64,000 nucleotides of DNA from Collinsella aerofaciens (GTDB lineage: Bacteria > Actinomycetota > Coriobacteriia > Coriobacteriales > Coriobacteriaceae). The position numbers were made by a program, and so were the translations under genes. A model generated the notes under the pieces. That model searched no databases. It was given only the letters and a program-made list of their open reading frames with translations, and had not been told where the DNA came from. The stretch lies in NCBI RefSeq assembly GCF_005845035.1, contig NZ_SPFO01000007.1, positions 1-64,000 on the forward strand, given 5' to 3'. The stretch's first letter is position 1. The number at the start of each line of letters is the position of its first letter. Of the stretch, positions 18,374 through 25,113 are shown piece by piece.

Positions 18374-19426
18374 GTGAAAACGGGTATTTCGATTTATCTT
18401 TCCAGCCCTCTGCAGGATATTGAGCGGACGATTGAGCGTGGTGCCGCGGCGGGTGCGCGCTATGCGTTCACCTCGCTGCATATTCCCGAGGATGGGGGAG
18501 CGGCGTATGCCGATAAGGTCCGTCATGTGCTGTCGCTGCTTTCCGCCCGCGGCATTGCGCTCATTGCCGATGTGGGGCCTCGCACGTGCGATTTGCTCGG
18601 GCTTGAGCGCATCGAGGACTTGCGCGATCTGGGGTTGGAATACCTTCGTTTGGACTATGGCTTTAGCGCCCAGCGGGTCGCGGAGCTGTCCGGTGTATTT
18701 CGCATTGTGGTCAATGCATCGACAGTGAGTTCTGATGAAATCGCATCGTGGCGTGAGGCCGGTGCCGATGTGACTCGTTTTGCCGCCTGCCACAATTTTT
18801 ACCCCAAGCCTTATACCGGTTTAGCTCTGGAGGACATTGCTCGGGTGAATCTTCGTCTTGCGGCGCTTGGATTCGAAATCATGGCTTTTGTGCCGGGTGA
18901 TGCTAACGTTCGCGGGCCGGTATTCGAGGGACTGCCGACGGTCGAGGCGCAGCGCGGTCGCGCGTCAAAGGTTGCCCTCAATATGCTTGAGCTTGCACAT
19001 GGCGCCGATTGCGACATTGTGTTGGTCGGCGACCCCGATCTTTCCGATGCGGGCTGGGCGCAGTTTGCTCAAGTTTCCGCCGGATACGTGGACCTGCAAT
19101 GCGAGCTTGAGCTCAGTTATGCCTATGTGCGCGGGCAGATTCATCACGACCGACCCGACTCGAGCGTCCTCATCTTTAGGTCTCAGGAGTCACGTACGAC
19201 GCTTAAGCCGGATTCCGTGCCGACGGATGCCGGAGCCGGCCTGCCGCGAAAGGCGGGGTCGATCGCTGTGAGCAATAGCGGATATGGGCGCTACGAAGGC
19301 GAGCTTGAGATTGCGCGGGTCGATCTTCCCGGTGACGAGCGCATGAACGTTGCGGGCCATATCACGCCCGAGGCAATGGAACTGCTGCCGTTCATCAAAC
19401 GCGGATTCGGGGTACGGTTCGTTTAA
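18374..19426 (+). CDS. mupG: DUF871 family, 6-phospho-N-acetylmuramidase (MupG-like)
   Basis: The 350-residue product matches the DUF871 form: an N-terminal TIM-barrel (MKTGISIYLS, RYAFTSLHIPED, ADVGPRT, LRLDYGF, NASTVS, ACHNFYPKPYTGL, FVPGD) and a C-terminal cyclophilin-like domain (SVPTDAGAGLPRKAGSIAVSNSGYGRYEGELEI). In Staphylococcus, MupG splits MurNAc-6-P-GlcNAc after PTS uptake and sits with murQ, murP and murR. The same four functions are together here. The GTG at 18374 has AAGGAG nine bases upstream. Confidence 0.88.
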   Translation: MKTGISIYLSSPLQDIERTIERGAAAGARYAFTSLHIPEDGGAAYADKVRHVLSLLSARGIALIADVGPRTCDLLGLERIEDLRDLGLEYLRLDYGFSAQRVAELSGVFRIVVNASTVSSDEIASWREAGADVTRFAACHNFYPKPYTGLALEDIARVNLRLAALGFEIMAFVPGDANVRGPVFEGLPTVEAQRGRASKVALNMLELAHGADCDIVLVGDPDLSDAGWAQFAQVSAGYVDLQCELELSYAYVRGQIHHDRPDSSVLIFRSQESRTTLKPDSVPTDAGAGLPRKAGSIAVSNSGYGRYEGELEIARVDLPGDERMNVAGHITPEAMELLPFIKRGFGVRFV

Positions 19427-19518
19427 CGTGTGACCCGCGGGCTACAATTGGCCCATCATACGAAGGCGCCTCGTGTGGCGTGTGCCTGCGTTGGCCGATC
19501 TATATTCGGAGGATTCCC

Positions 19519-19878
19519 ATGACCGTACTGTTTGTTGAATATTCCAAGTGCTCGACCTGTAAGAAGGCCAAGGCATGGCTGGACGAACATGGGGTAGAGT
19601 ACATCGACCGCGATATCGTTTTGGACAATCCCACGGCTGATGAGCTTGCGACCTGGATTGCTCGTTCGGGGCTGCCGGTGCGGCGCTTCTTTAATTCGTC
19701 GGGCATGAAATATCGAGAGCTGGGCCTGAAGGCGCGTCTGGATGCGGGCATGACGGATCGGGAGTGCTACGAGCTGCTGGCGACCGACGGCATGCTGGTC
19801 AAGCGTCCGCTGCTGGTGGGCGACGACTTTGTGATTCCAGGCTTTAGGGAATCGGCTTGGGCCGAGGCGTTGCTGTAG
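19519..19878 (+). CDS. ArsC/Spx-family thioredoxin-fold protein
   Basis: The 119-residue product has the N-terminal CxxC motif (VEYSKCSTCKKAKAWL), the middle LVKRPLLVGDD with the conserved Arg-Pro, and VRRFFNSSGMKYRELGL. This is the ArsC-like (YffB/Spx) fold. It lacks the features that would prove arsenate reductase activity, and no ars genes are near, so a general thiol-redox role is as likely. CGGAGG precedes the ATG. Three tandem palindromes start 5 bases after its stop. Confidence 0.85.
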   Translation: MTVLFVEYSKCSTCKKAKAWLDEHGVEYIDRDIVLDNPTADELATWIARSGLPVRRFFNSSGMKYRELGLKARLDAGMTDRECYELLATDGMLVKRPLLVGDDFVIPGFRESAWAEALL

Positions 19879-19883
19879 CGGCT

Positions 19884-20057
19884 GCGGAAAGTGCGACCCG
19901 GAATTCGCTTCCAGAATGGGATGCGCTTTCCCAAAGTGGCCGGTTGCGGAAAGCACGTCCCATTCTGAGCTTCGATTGTGGGACACGGTTTCCGGTTGAG
20001 GGCTCGACGGGAAAGTGGGGACCAGTTTGAGCTTGAAATCTGGGACGCACTTTCCGC
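19884..20057. repeat. three tandem hairpin repeats, GCGGAAAG...CTTTCCGC family
   Basis: Units lie at 19884-19932, 19946-19994 and 20008-20057, a period of 62 bp. Each has inverted arms based on GCGGAAAGTGCGTCCC and GGGACGCACTTTCCGC around an interior with words like TGAGCTT. Arm mismatches differ between units. No gene is present. They lie between two convergent genes and may act as a two-way terminator or as a repeat family of unknown role. Confidence 0.75.
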
Positions 20058-20074
20058 CGGCGGGCCTGCCCCAG

Positions 20075-20485
20075 TCAGTCCGCCAGCTGTGCCCATTCGT
20101 GCGGATCGTAGACCTTTACGTGTTTGTTGGGCTTGCCGCTCCAGTACTCCTCGTCCATAAAGGGCAGATATGCCTGAACGCCGGGGCAGATAAAGGGAAT
20201 CCGCTGCTGTTGCAGTCGCTCGCGCTGGCGCTGCTCCAGGTGCGTCTCGGATATGACGGTCGGCATACCGGACAACTCGACGAGGCTTGCCTGGATTCGC
20301 TTAAGGTCGGGGAGTCCCGCGTGCCATGACATCCGCATGATCAAAAAGGATGCACGGCGGTATTTTGCCTGCACCACAGTAATGGCGGGGCGCAGTGTGG
20401 GATGGATTTTGTCCCGTTCGGGCCAAAGGTCGGCAGTGATCTCGAGGCCCAGGGTCTCCCATAGGTAATCAAGCTCTTCGTCCAT
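20075..20485 (-). CDS. hypothetical protein, possibly a truncated MarR-like regulator
   Basis: This 136-residue frame is read on the minus strand. Its central and C-terminal part (RRASFLIMRMSWHAGLPDLKRIQ, RERLQQQRIPFICPGVQAYLPFMDEEYW) resembles the N-terminal half of some MarR-like regulators in which a vPFIxPGxQxYLP segment precedes a helix-turn-helix. The expected DNA-binding half is not seen, so it may be a remnant or a small stand-alone protein. A start ATG near 20485 lacks a strong ribosome site. Confidence 0.5.
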   Translation of the reverse strand: MDEELDYLWETLGLEITADLWPERDKIHPTLRPAITVVQAKYRRASFLIMRMSWHAGLPDLKRIQASLVELSGMPTVISETHLEQRQRERLQQQRIPFICPGVQAYLPFMDEEYWSGKPNKHVKVYDPHEWAQLAD

Positions 20486-20688
20486 GGCGCCTCGATATCT
20501 ACGTGATCATTGATACTTCGATTGTGTTGCCTGGTGCTATCGTTTTCGCGGTAGAATCTGCCAACGGTTGACGGCTACCGCTCGCGGCGTTTTGCCCTTC
20601 GTGTACAGCGGTTGGCTTCACAGGTCCTTCACGGGTTGGACTAAATTAGGCCAATTTGACTGAATTTCAAAAAAGTCAAAATTGGGGC
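20486..20688. other. non-coding region before the tRNA genes
   Basis: No gene is seen between the hypothetical minus-strand gene and the tRNA promoter. A possible secondary promoter core, TTGACT at 20656, has only a poor -10 partner. Confidence 0.4.
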
Positions 20689-20717
20689 TTGCGTCACGGC
20701 GAGACTTCCCGTATATT
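20689..20717 (+). promoter_or_regulatory. promoter of the tRNA genes
   Basis: TTGCGT at 20689-20694 and TATATT at 20712-20717 are 17 bases apart, placed 45 bases before tRNA-Gln. Confidence 0.6.
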
Positions 20718-20761
20718 TCTTTCTTGCGCAAAGGCACAGCCGAGCGCAGCGATGCAGTCAT

Positions 20762-20835
20762 TGGGATGTCGTCTAATGGCAGGACAGCGGATTCTGGTTC
20801 CGTCAATGGGGGTTCGACTCCCTCCATCCCAGCCA
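20762..20835 (+). tRNA. tRNA-Gln (anticodon CTG)
   Basis: The acceptor stem TGGGATG pairs with CATCCCA, including the U1-A72 pair usual for tRNA-Gln. The anticodon arm GCGGA-TTCTGGT-TCCGT places CTG at 34-36. The T arm has GGTTCGACTCC, and CCA is encoded. Confidence 0.95.
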
Positions 20836-20852
20836 TTGCATTTGCTACATAT

Positions 20853-20929
20853 GGCCCGTTCGTCTAGCGGTTTAGGACGCCGCCCTCTCAAGGCGGAGAT
20901 CACCAGTTCGAATCTGGTACGGGCTACCA
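20853..20929 (+). tRNA. tRNA-Glu (anticodon CTC)
   Basis: The acceptor GGCCCGT pairs with ACGGGCT (position 1 pairs G-T). The anticodon arm CCGCC-CTCTCAA-GGCGG places CTC at 34-36. The T arm has AGTTCGAATCT, and CCA is encoded. It is transcribed with tRNA-Gln, 17 bases downstream of it. Confidence 0.95.
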
Positions 20930-20939
20930 AAATTGAACG

Positions 20940-20967
20940 CCCGGGCCTCGTAAGAGACCCGGGTTTT
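20940..20967 (+). terminator. terminator of the tRNA transcript
   Basis: CCCGGGCCTC pairs with GAGACCCGGG around GTAA, and TTTTG follows. Confidence 0.85.
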
Positions 20968-21023
20968 GTGTATTAACCGTATATACGGCGCCTGCCGTGT
21001 TTCGCTCAGATCGAGGAGTAGCC

Positions 21024-21941
21024 ATGGATCTGCCCATCAGCTTGCAAGACATCACGTATGCCGAGAACTATCTGGCGCAGGGCGACCTGGCTACGGCGAC
21101 GCCGCTGCTGGAGCGTCTGGTGGAGCTCGCCGAGGAGTATATCGACGCTGAGTGCAAGACGGAGGAGAAGCGTCAATACTTTAGCTTCGATAGCAAGTTT
21201 GAGCGCTTGGCCTATCGCCGCGTGGAGAAGGATCCGCGCGAGCTCGTGCAGGTCGAGGTGCCGTTTGACCGCCTGTACTCTGACATGGCGTTTGCCTACA
21301 TTCGCCAGCAGGATTATGTGAGTGCTCGCAACGCCTTGATGCAGGCCGTGCGCTGGGACCCCATGAACTGCAACTGCCGCCTGGATCTGGCCGAGCTGTT
21401 CCGCGCTCTCGAGGACAAGCAGGAATGGGCATCGCTCTCGTTCTCGGTGCTGGAGCGTGCAAGCGATGGCAAGTGCGCCGCCCGCGCTTACGCCAATCTA
21501 GGTCAGTACTTCTTGGAGCCCGAGACCGAGAACGTTTCGGCTGCCGTGGGCTGCGCGCGTCTGGCGCTGCGCCTGGCGCCCAACGATGCGCATACGACGC
21601 GCCTGCTCAACAAGATCCATACCACCTATCCGGATGCCGCCGATGAGAGCGACGACCACGTGATGGGTGAACTGGCCCTGCAAGGCGTGCCGACCTCGCC
21701 TTCGGCCGAGATTGCCATCTGCCTGATTATGTGCGCGACCGATGCTGCAAGCGACGGCGACAAGCAGGAGGCGACGCGCCTGACGGTACGTGCTCGCGAC
21801 TTGGTGGGCGAGGAGGCCTGCGCGGCGATTATCAAACTGGTGCGCGAGAGCGATGCCGAGCTCAATGCCGAGCGCAAGGCAAAGCGCGAGGCTGCGGGCT
21901 CAAACGCCGATGGCGCCAAGGAGGCCGGCGATGCCCAGTAA
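21024..21941 (+). CDS. TPR-like repeat protein, unknown function
   Basis: The 305-residue product is helical and rich in Ala, Glu and Leu. Paired-helix segments resemble tetratricopeptide repeats (AENYLAQGDLATATPLLERLVELAEEY, AYIRQQDYVSARNALMQAVRWDPMN, AYANLGQYFLEPE...AVGCARLALRLAPND). The C-terminal 40 residues are charged and probably disordered. The ATG at 21024 follows GAGGAG. It overlaps smpB by 11 bases and so is translated together with it. The family appears to be a conserved hypothetical one. Confidence 0.75.
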   Translation: MDLPISLQDITYAENYLAQGDLATATPLLERLVELAEEYIDAECKTEEKRQYFSFDSKFERLAYRRVEKDPRELVQVEVPFDRLYSDMAFAYIRQQDYVSARNALMQAVRWDPMNCNCRLDLAELFRALEDKQEWASLSFSVLERASDGKCAARAYANLGQYFLEPETENVSAAVGCARLALRLAPNDAHTTRLLNKIHTTYPDAADESDDHVMGELALQGVPTSPSAEIAICLIMCATDAASDGDKQEATRLTVRARDLVGEEACAAIIKLVRESDAELNAERKAKREAAGSNADGAKEAGDAQ

Positions 21942-22401
21942 GCGCGAGCGCAAACTCATTTCCAAGAATCGCTCGGCACATCACGAGTACTTTATCGATG
22001 AGACGTTTGAGTGCGGTATTGAGCTGAGTGGCACCGAGGTCAAGTCGATTCGCGAGCGCGCCTGCCAGATCACCGATACCTTCGCGCTGATCCGCGGCGG
22101 GGAGTGCTGGCTCGTCGGCCTGCATATCCACCCTTATAGCCATGGTGGCGTGTGGAATCGCGATCCTGACCGTCGGCGTCGTCTGCTGCTGCACCGCAAG
22201 GAGATCGACTTTCTTGACGGCAAACTTCGCAACCGTGGTTATGCGCTGGTTCCGTTGGAGCTCTACTTTAATACCGACGGCCGCGTAAAGCTGCTGCTGG
22301 GTCTGGGTCGCGGCAAGAAGCTCTACGACAAGCGCGAGGACATGGCCAAGCGTGATGTCCAACGCGAGATCGACCGCGCCCTTAAGGAACGCAACCGCTA
22401 G
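21931..22401 (+). CDS. smpB: SsrA-binding protein SmpB
   Basis: SmpB brings tmRNA to stalled ribosomes. The 156-residue product shows the family landmarks: ISKNRSAHHEYFIDETFECGIELSGTEVKSIR near the start, AYCTDSYA-equivalent QITDTFALIRGGECWLVGLHI, the RRRRLLLHRKEI loop, KLLLGLGRGKKLYDKRED, and a basic C-terminal tail. The start overlaps the end of the upstream gene. No tmRNA gene is visible in the window. Confidence 0.96.
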   Translation: MPSKRERKLISKNRSAHHEYFIDETFECGIELSGTEVKSIRERACQITDTFALIRGGECWLVGLHIHPYSHGGVWNRDPDRRRRLLLHRKEIDFLDGKLRNRGYALVPLELYFNTDGRVKLLLGLGRGKKLYDKREDMAKRDVQREIDRALKERNR

Positions 22402-22413
22402 GCACTCTGTATA

Positions 22414-22479
22414 AGTTGCGGTGGAATACGGACTGTTTTCCTGTTTGAGGGGCTATTCAGTCCCTATTTCACCGCAACT
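22414..22479. repeat. palindromic repeat, GTTGCGGTGAAATACGG family, copy 1
   Basis: AGTTGCGGTGGAATACGGAC and its inverse (GTCC, TATTTCACCGCAACT) flank a central spacer of about 20 bases. A nearly identical palindrome is at 36709-36775. It sits 12 bases after the smpB stop. Confidence 0.75.
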
Positions 22480-22521
22480 GCGGGCGTCTCATCTTTCTTA
22501 CTGTTCTGACACATATGTCTC

Positions 22522-22556
22522 AAAGGCGGCGTCCGTTATGGGTGCCGCCTTTTTTG
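22522..22556 (+). terminator. terminator after smpB
   Basis: AAAGGCGGC pairs with GCCGCCTTT, with further pairs TCC/GGG inside, and a run of T follows. Confidence 0.8.
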
Positions 22557-22606
22557 TGGGTACATACATTCATGAGGTTCCAACCCGAGCTAGGGGAGTG
22601 ATCGTT

Positions 22607-23110
22607 ATGGACAAAACTGCGTTCTTTACCATGCCGAGCGGTCTGTACGTGGTGAGCGCTGCGGCAGACGGGCTGCGCGCCGGCTGCGTCATCAATACTG
22701 CGGTGCAGGTGACGTCCATGCCGCCGCGTATTTCGGTTGCCGTGAACAAGGACAATGTCACCTCGGGCGTCATCGCATCGGCCAAAGCGTTCGCGCTGAC
22801 CGTGATCGGTCAGACCGCCGACATGCTCTACATCGGTAACTTTGGGTTCCGCACCAGCAGCGATTATGACAAGTTTGCCAAATACGAGACCCGCGAGACG
22901 GCTCTGGGCATGCCCTATGTGCCCGAGCACGCGGCGGCCCTGTTTAGCTGCCGTTTGATCGACACTGTGGATGTGGGAACGCATCTGCTGTTTATTGGCG
23001 AGGTCGAGGATGCCGAGCGCCTGAGCGACGAGACGCCGCTGACGTACGACTACTATCACAAGGTGCTAAAGGGCAAGACGCCGCCCAAAGCCTCGTCGTA
23101 TCAAGGCTAG
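22607..23110 (+). CDS. flavin reductase-like FMN-binding protein
   Basis: The 167-residue product is a split-barrel flavin reductase-like domain. Typical parts are FFTMPSGLYVVSA, the central VAVNKDNVTSGVIASAKAFALTVIGQ with the usual NxxT-type flavin contacts, and the terminal YDYYHKVLKGKTPPKA found in rubredoxin-linked members. The ATG at 22607 has GGGGAG eight bases upstream. Longer starts would run through the terminator at 22522. A rubredoxin gene with its own promoter follows, which suggests an electron-transfer pair. Confidence 0.85.
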   Translation: MDKTAFFTMPSGLYVVSAAADGLRAGCVINTAVQVTSMPPRISVAVNKDNVTSGVIASAKAFALTVIGQTADMLYIGNFGFRTSSDYDKFAKYETRETALGMPYVPEHAAALFSCRLIDTVDVGTHLLFIGEVEDAERLSDETPLTYDYYHKVLKGKTPPKASSYQG

Positions 23111-23127
23111 AAATGTTCTAAAAATAC

Positions 23128-23155
23128 TTGCATTATACTATTGAGAATATATACT
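23128..23155 (+). promoter_or_regulatory. promoter of the rubredoxin gene
   Basis: TTGCAT at 23128 and TATACT at 23150 are 16 bases apart in an AT-rich stretch that contrasts with the GC-rich surroundings. Confidence 0.6.
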
Positions 23156-23198
23156 AATAAGTAAGTACACCAGCAGTCACGTTCGAGAGGAGAACATC

Positions 23199-23342
23199 AT
23201 GGCTGAGGAGAAGAAGACGTATAAGTTTGTGTGCACCGTTTGCGGTTACGAGGTTGAGGTCGACACGCCCGAGCTGCCCGAGGATTACGTGTGCCCGGTG
23301 TGCGGCGTCGGCCCCGATGAGTTTGAGCTCGTCGAGGAGTAA
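23199..23342 (+). CDS. rubredoxin-type protein
   Basis: This is a 47-residue protein with two CxxC knuckles, CTVCGY and CPVCGV, in the rubredoxin arrangement ([13 protein letters not shown]...[20 protein letters not shown]). It should bind one iron atom and pass single electrons. GAGAGGAG precedes the ATG. The middle is shorter than in free rubredoxins (about 52-54 residues), as in rubredoxin domains of rubrerythrins and flavoproteins. The likely partner is the flavin reductase upstream. Confidence 0.93.
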   Translation: MAEEKKTYKFVCTVCGYEVEVDTPELPEDYVCPVCGVGPDEFELVEE

Positions 23343-23382
23343 CTCGTAGACACACGGCGATTAGCCATACAGAGCTCTGTCC

Positions 23383-23419
23383 AAGGGTCCCGGCTGGATA
23401 TTCCGGCTGGGACCCTTTT
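23383..23419 (+). terminator. terminator after rubredoxin
   Basis: AAGGGTCCC pairs with GGGACCCTT across a loop containing a second CCGG pair, followed by TTTT. Confidence 0.8.
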
Positions 23420-23450
23420 GATTTATCTGACGGTTTAAAACGGCCTTACG

Positions 23451-23469
23451 TGTTACAGATTGAGACGTT
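23451..23469. repeat. degenerate copy of the 57-bp palindromic element
   Basis: Only the right arm (TGTTACAGATTGAGACG) is intact. A decayed left arm (ATCTGACG) can be seen near 23425. It lies between convergent rubredoxin and mntH genes. Confidence 0.6.
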
Positions 23470-23495
23470 ATATCTGGACAGCCACGCTATCCCAA

Positions 23496-24752
23496 TTACA
23501 TCCCCGTTAGCAGCACGATGTCGAGAATCGTCACGATGACGCCGATCCCTACGAGCAGCGCGTTGAGCGGGCGCGAGTTGGCGTATTTGCCCATAACGCG
23601 GGGCGAACTGGTGAGTCGTATGAGCACAAAGACCGTAATCGGCAACTGAAGCGACAACAATGCCTGACTCCAGATGAGACCCTCAAAAGGATTCGGGACG
23701 ATCAGGCACGCCGCCACTGCGCCGACGAAACAGACCGCCACTCCAATCGATGAGTGCCGGTCGTGGATGTCGTATTCCTCGTCGAACATGCCCGCGGTGA
23801 TGGTTCCCGCCGCCATGCCCGCTGTCACGCTGCTCGATAGTCCCGCGAACAGCAGCGCTACCGCAAAGATGGTCGAGCTCGCCGGGCCCAAGATGGGGGA
23901 GAGCGTGGCCGCTGCGACGGCGAGGTCGTCTACGACAATGCCGTGCGCAAAGAAGGTCGTTGCGGCCAGGATGACCATGGCCGAGTTGATCGCCCAGCCC
24001 ACGCCCATCGAAAAGAGCGTGTCGAAGAGCTCATAGCGCAGACGCTCTTCGATAACCTGCTCGCCTTGGCCTTCGAAGTGCATGGATTGGATGACCTCGG
24101 AGTGCAGGAAGAGGTTGTGGGGCATAACGACCGCGCCTAGGACACTTACGATAATCGCGGCCGAGCCGGTGGGCATACGGGGTGTGATCCAGCTTGTGGC
24201 GGCTTGCGGCCAGTCGACGTTGACTAGTGCAAGCTCGGCCAAAAACGAAAGTCCTACCACGCCCACGAAGGCGATGATCCATCGCTCGGCGCGTTTGTAG
24301 GAGCTTGTCATGAGCATGGCAATCGATGCCGCCGCGACGATGACGCAGCCGGCGCGTACGGGCAGGCCAAAGAGCATTTGAAGCGCGATCGCACCGCCCA
24401 GGACTTCGGCCATGGCGGTGGCGATGGTCGCGAGGTAGGCGCTGGCGAGCACCGTGCGCCCAACGAAGCGGGGGAGAAAGCGGGTCGTGGCCTCGGCAAG
24501 GCAGGCGCCCGTGGCGATGCCCAGGTGCGCCGCGTTGTGCTGCAAGACGATCAGCATAATCGTGGACAGCGTGACGATCCACAGCAGCGCGTAGCCAAAC
24601 TGCGAGCCCGCGGCCATATTGGAGGCCCAGTTGCCCGGGTCGATAAAGCCGACGGTCACGAGCAATCCGGGGCCGATATGCCGTGCGATGTCGAGTCCTC
24701 CGTGACCGCCGGTGCGTCGGGAGCCAAAATGATGTTTGAGATGGTTGATCAT
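23496..24752 (-). CDS. mntH: Nramp-family divalent metal (Mn/Fe) transporter
   Basis: The 418-residue product has eleven or so membrane helices. The two metal-binding motifs of the family are intact: DPGN in TM1 (GFIDPGNWASNMAAG) and MPHN in TM6 (VVMPHNLFLHS). It should import Mn(II) or Fe(II) with protons. The ATG at 24752 follows AGGAGCG on the minus strand. It is transcribed divergently from gltB. A possible operator lies 61 bases upstream. Confidence 0.93.
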   Translation of the reverse strand: MINHLKHHFGSRRTGGHGGLDIARHIGPGLLVTVGFIDPGNWASNMAAGSQFGYALLWIVTLSTIMLIVLQHNAAHLGIATGACLAEATTRFLPRFVGRTVLASAYLATIATAMAEVLGGAIALQMLFGLPVRAGCVIVAAASIAMLMTSSYKRAERWIIAFVGVVGLSFLAELALVNVDWPQAATSWITPRMPTGSAAIIVSVLGAVVMPHNLFLHSEVIQSMHFEGQGEQVIEERLRYELFDTLFSMGVGWAINSAMVILAATTFFAHGIVVDDLAVAAATLSPILGPASSTIFAVALLFAGLSSSVTAGMAAGTITAGMFDEEYDIHDRHSSIGVAVCFVGAVAACLIVPNPFEGLIWSQALLSLQLPITVFVLIRLTSSPRVMGKYANSRPLNALLVGIGVIVTILDIVLLTGM

Positions 24753-24812
24753 GGTGCGCTCCTGCGTGCCGTTTGCTTGACGCCGGAAAGGATACCCGTT
24801 TTAGGCTCAAAA

Positions 24813-24828
24813 GTTAATCAAGACTAAC
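24813..24828. promoter_or_regulatory. possible metal-regulator operator before mntH
   Basis: GTTAATCAAGACTAAC is a 4+4 dyad (GTTA/TAAC) with partial symmetry inside, set in A/T-rich flanks. MntR/DtxR-type operators have a similar TTAG...CTAA character. The position upstream of mntH fits, but the match is loose. Confidence 0.35.
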
Positions 24829-24873
24829 AAAATTGCTGTATTTGAATAGGATGGTGAAAGGGGGCTGCGAAAT

Positions 24874-24930
24874 GTCTTGATCTGTAACAACTAGGGATGG
24901 AAATTGGGTCTTACTGTTACAGATTGAGAT
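24874..24930. repeat. 57-bp palindromic element, single copy between mntH and gltB
   Basis: Left arm GTCTTGATCTGTAACA and right arm TGTTACAGATTGAGAT enclose a 25-base core. Total length is exactly 57 bp. It belongs to the family in the arrays at 32410-32705 and 33844-34141. Confidence 0.85.
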
Positions 24931-25113
24931 GTTTGAAGCGGTGAGCTTACAGGTCGAACTTGGGGCCCTTGTTGCCGTCCTTGAGGTCGGCGGTGTCCAC
25001 TCGTAGGGTGTGCGTTACGCGATTGTTTCGAAACGGGCGGGAAACACAACGGGCCGGCGGTGCTCCTAGTATGCCTATTCAACTGACTGTCTAATATCTA
25101 GGGGAGGATCGCG
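24931..25113. other. non-coding spacer with a possible decayed gene end
   Basis: On the minus strand, 25000 to 24947 reads VDTADLKDGNKGPKFDL and stop, which looks like a protein C-terminus. The frame upstream of it is not gene-like, so this may be the remnant of a lost gene. Nothing else is seen before gltB. Confidence 0.3.

Noticed and set aside
19519-19878. Calling the ArsC-like protein a proven arsenate reductase
   Set aside because: No arsenic genes nearby, and the YffB/Spx branch has the same CxxC and fold.
20656-20683. TTGACT at 20656 as the main tRNA promoter
   Set aside because: Its -10 partner is poor, while TTGCGT-17-TATATT at 20689-20717 is closer to the tRNA and better.
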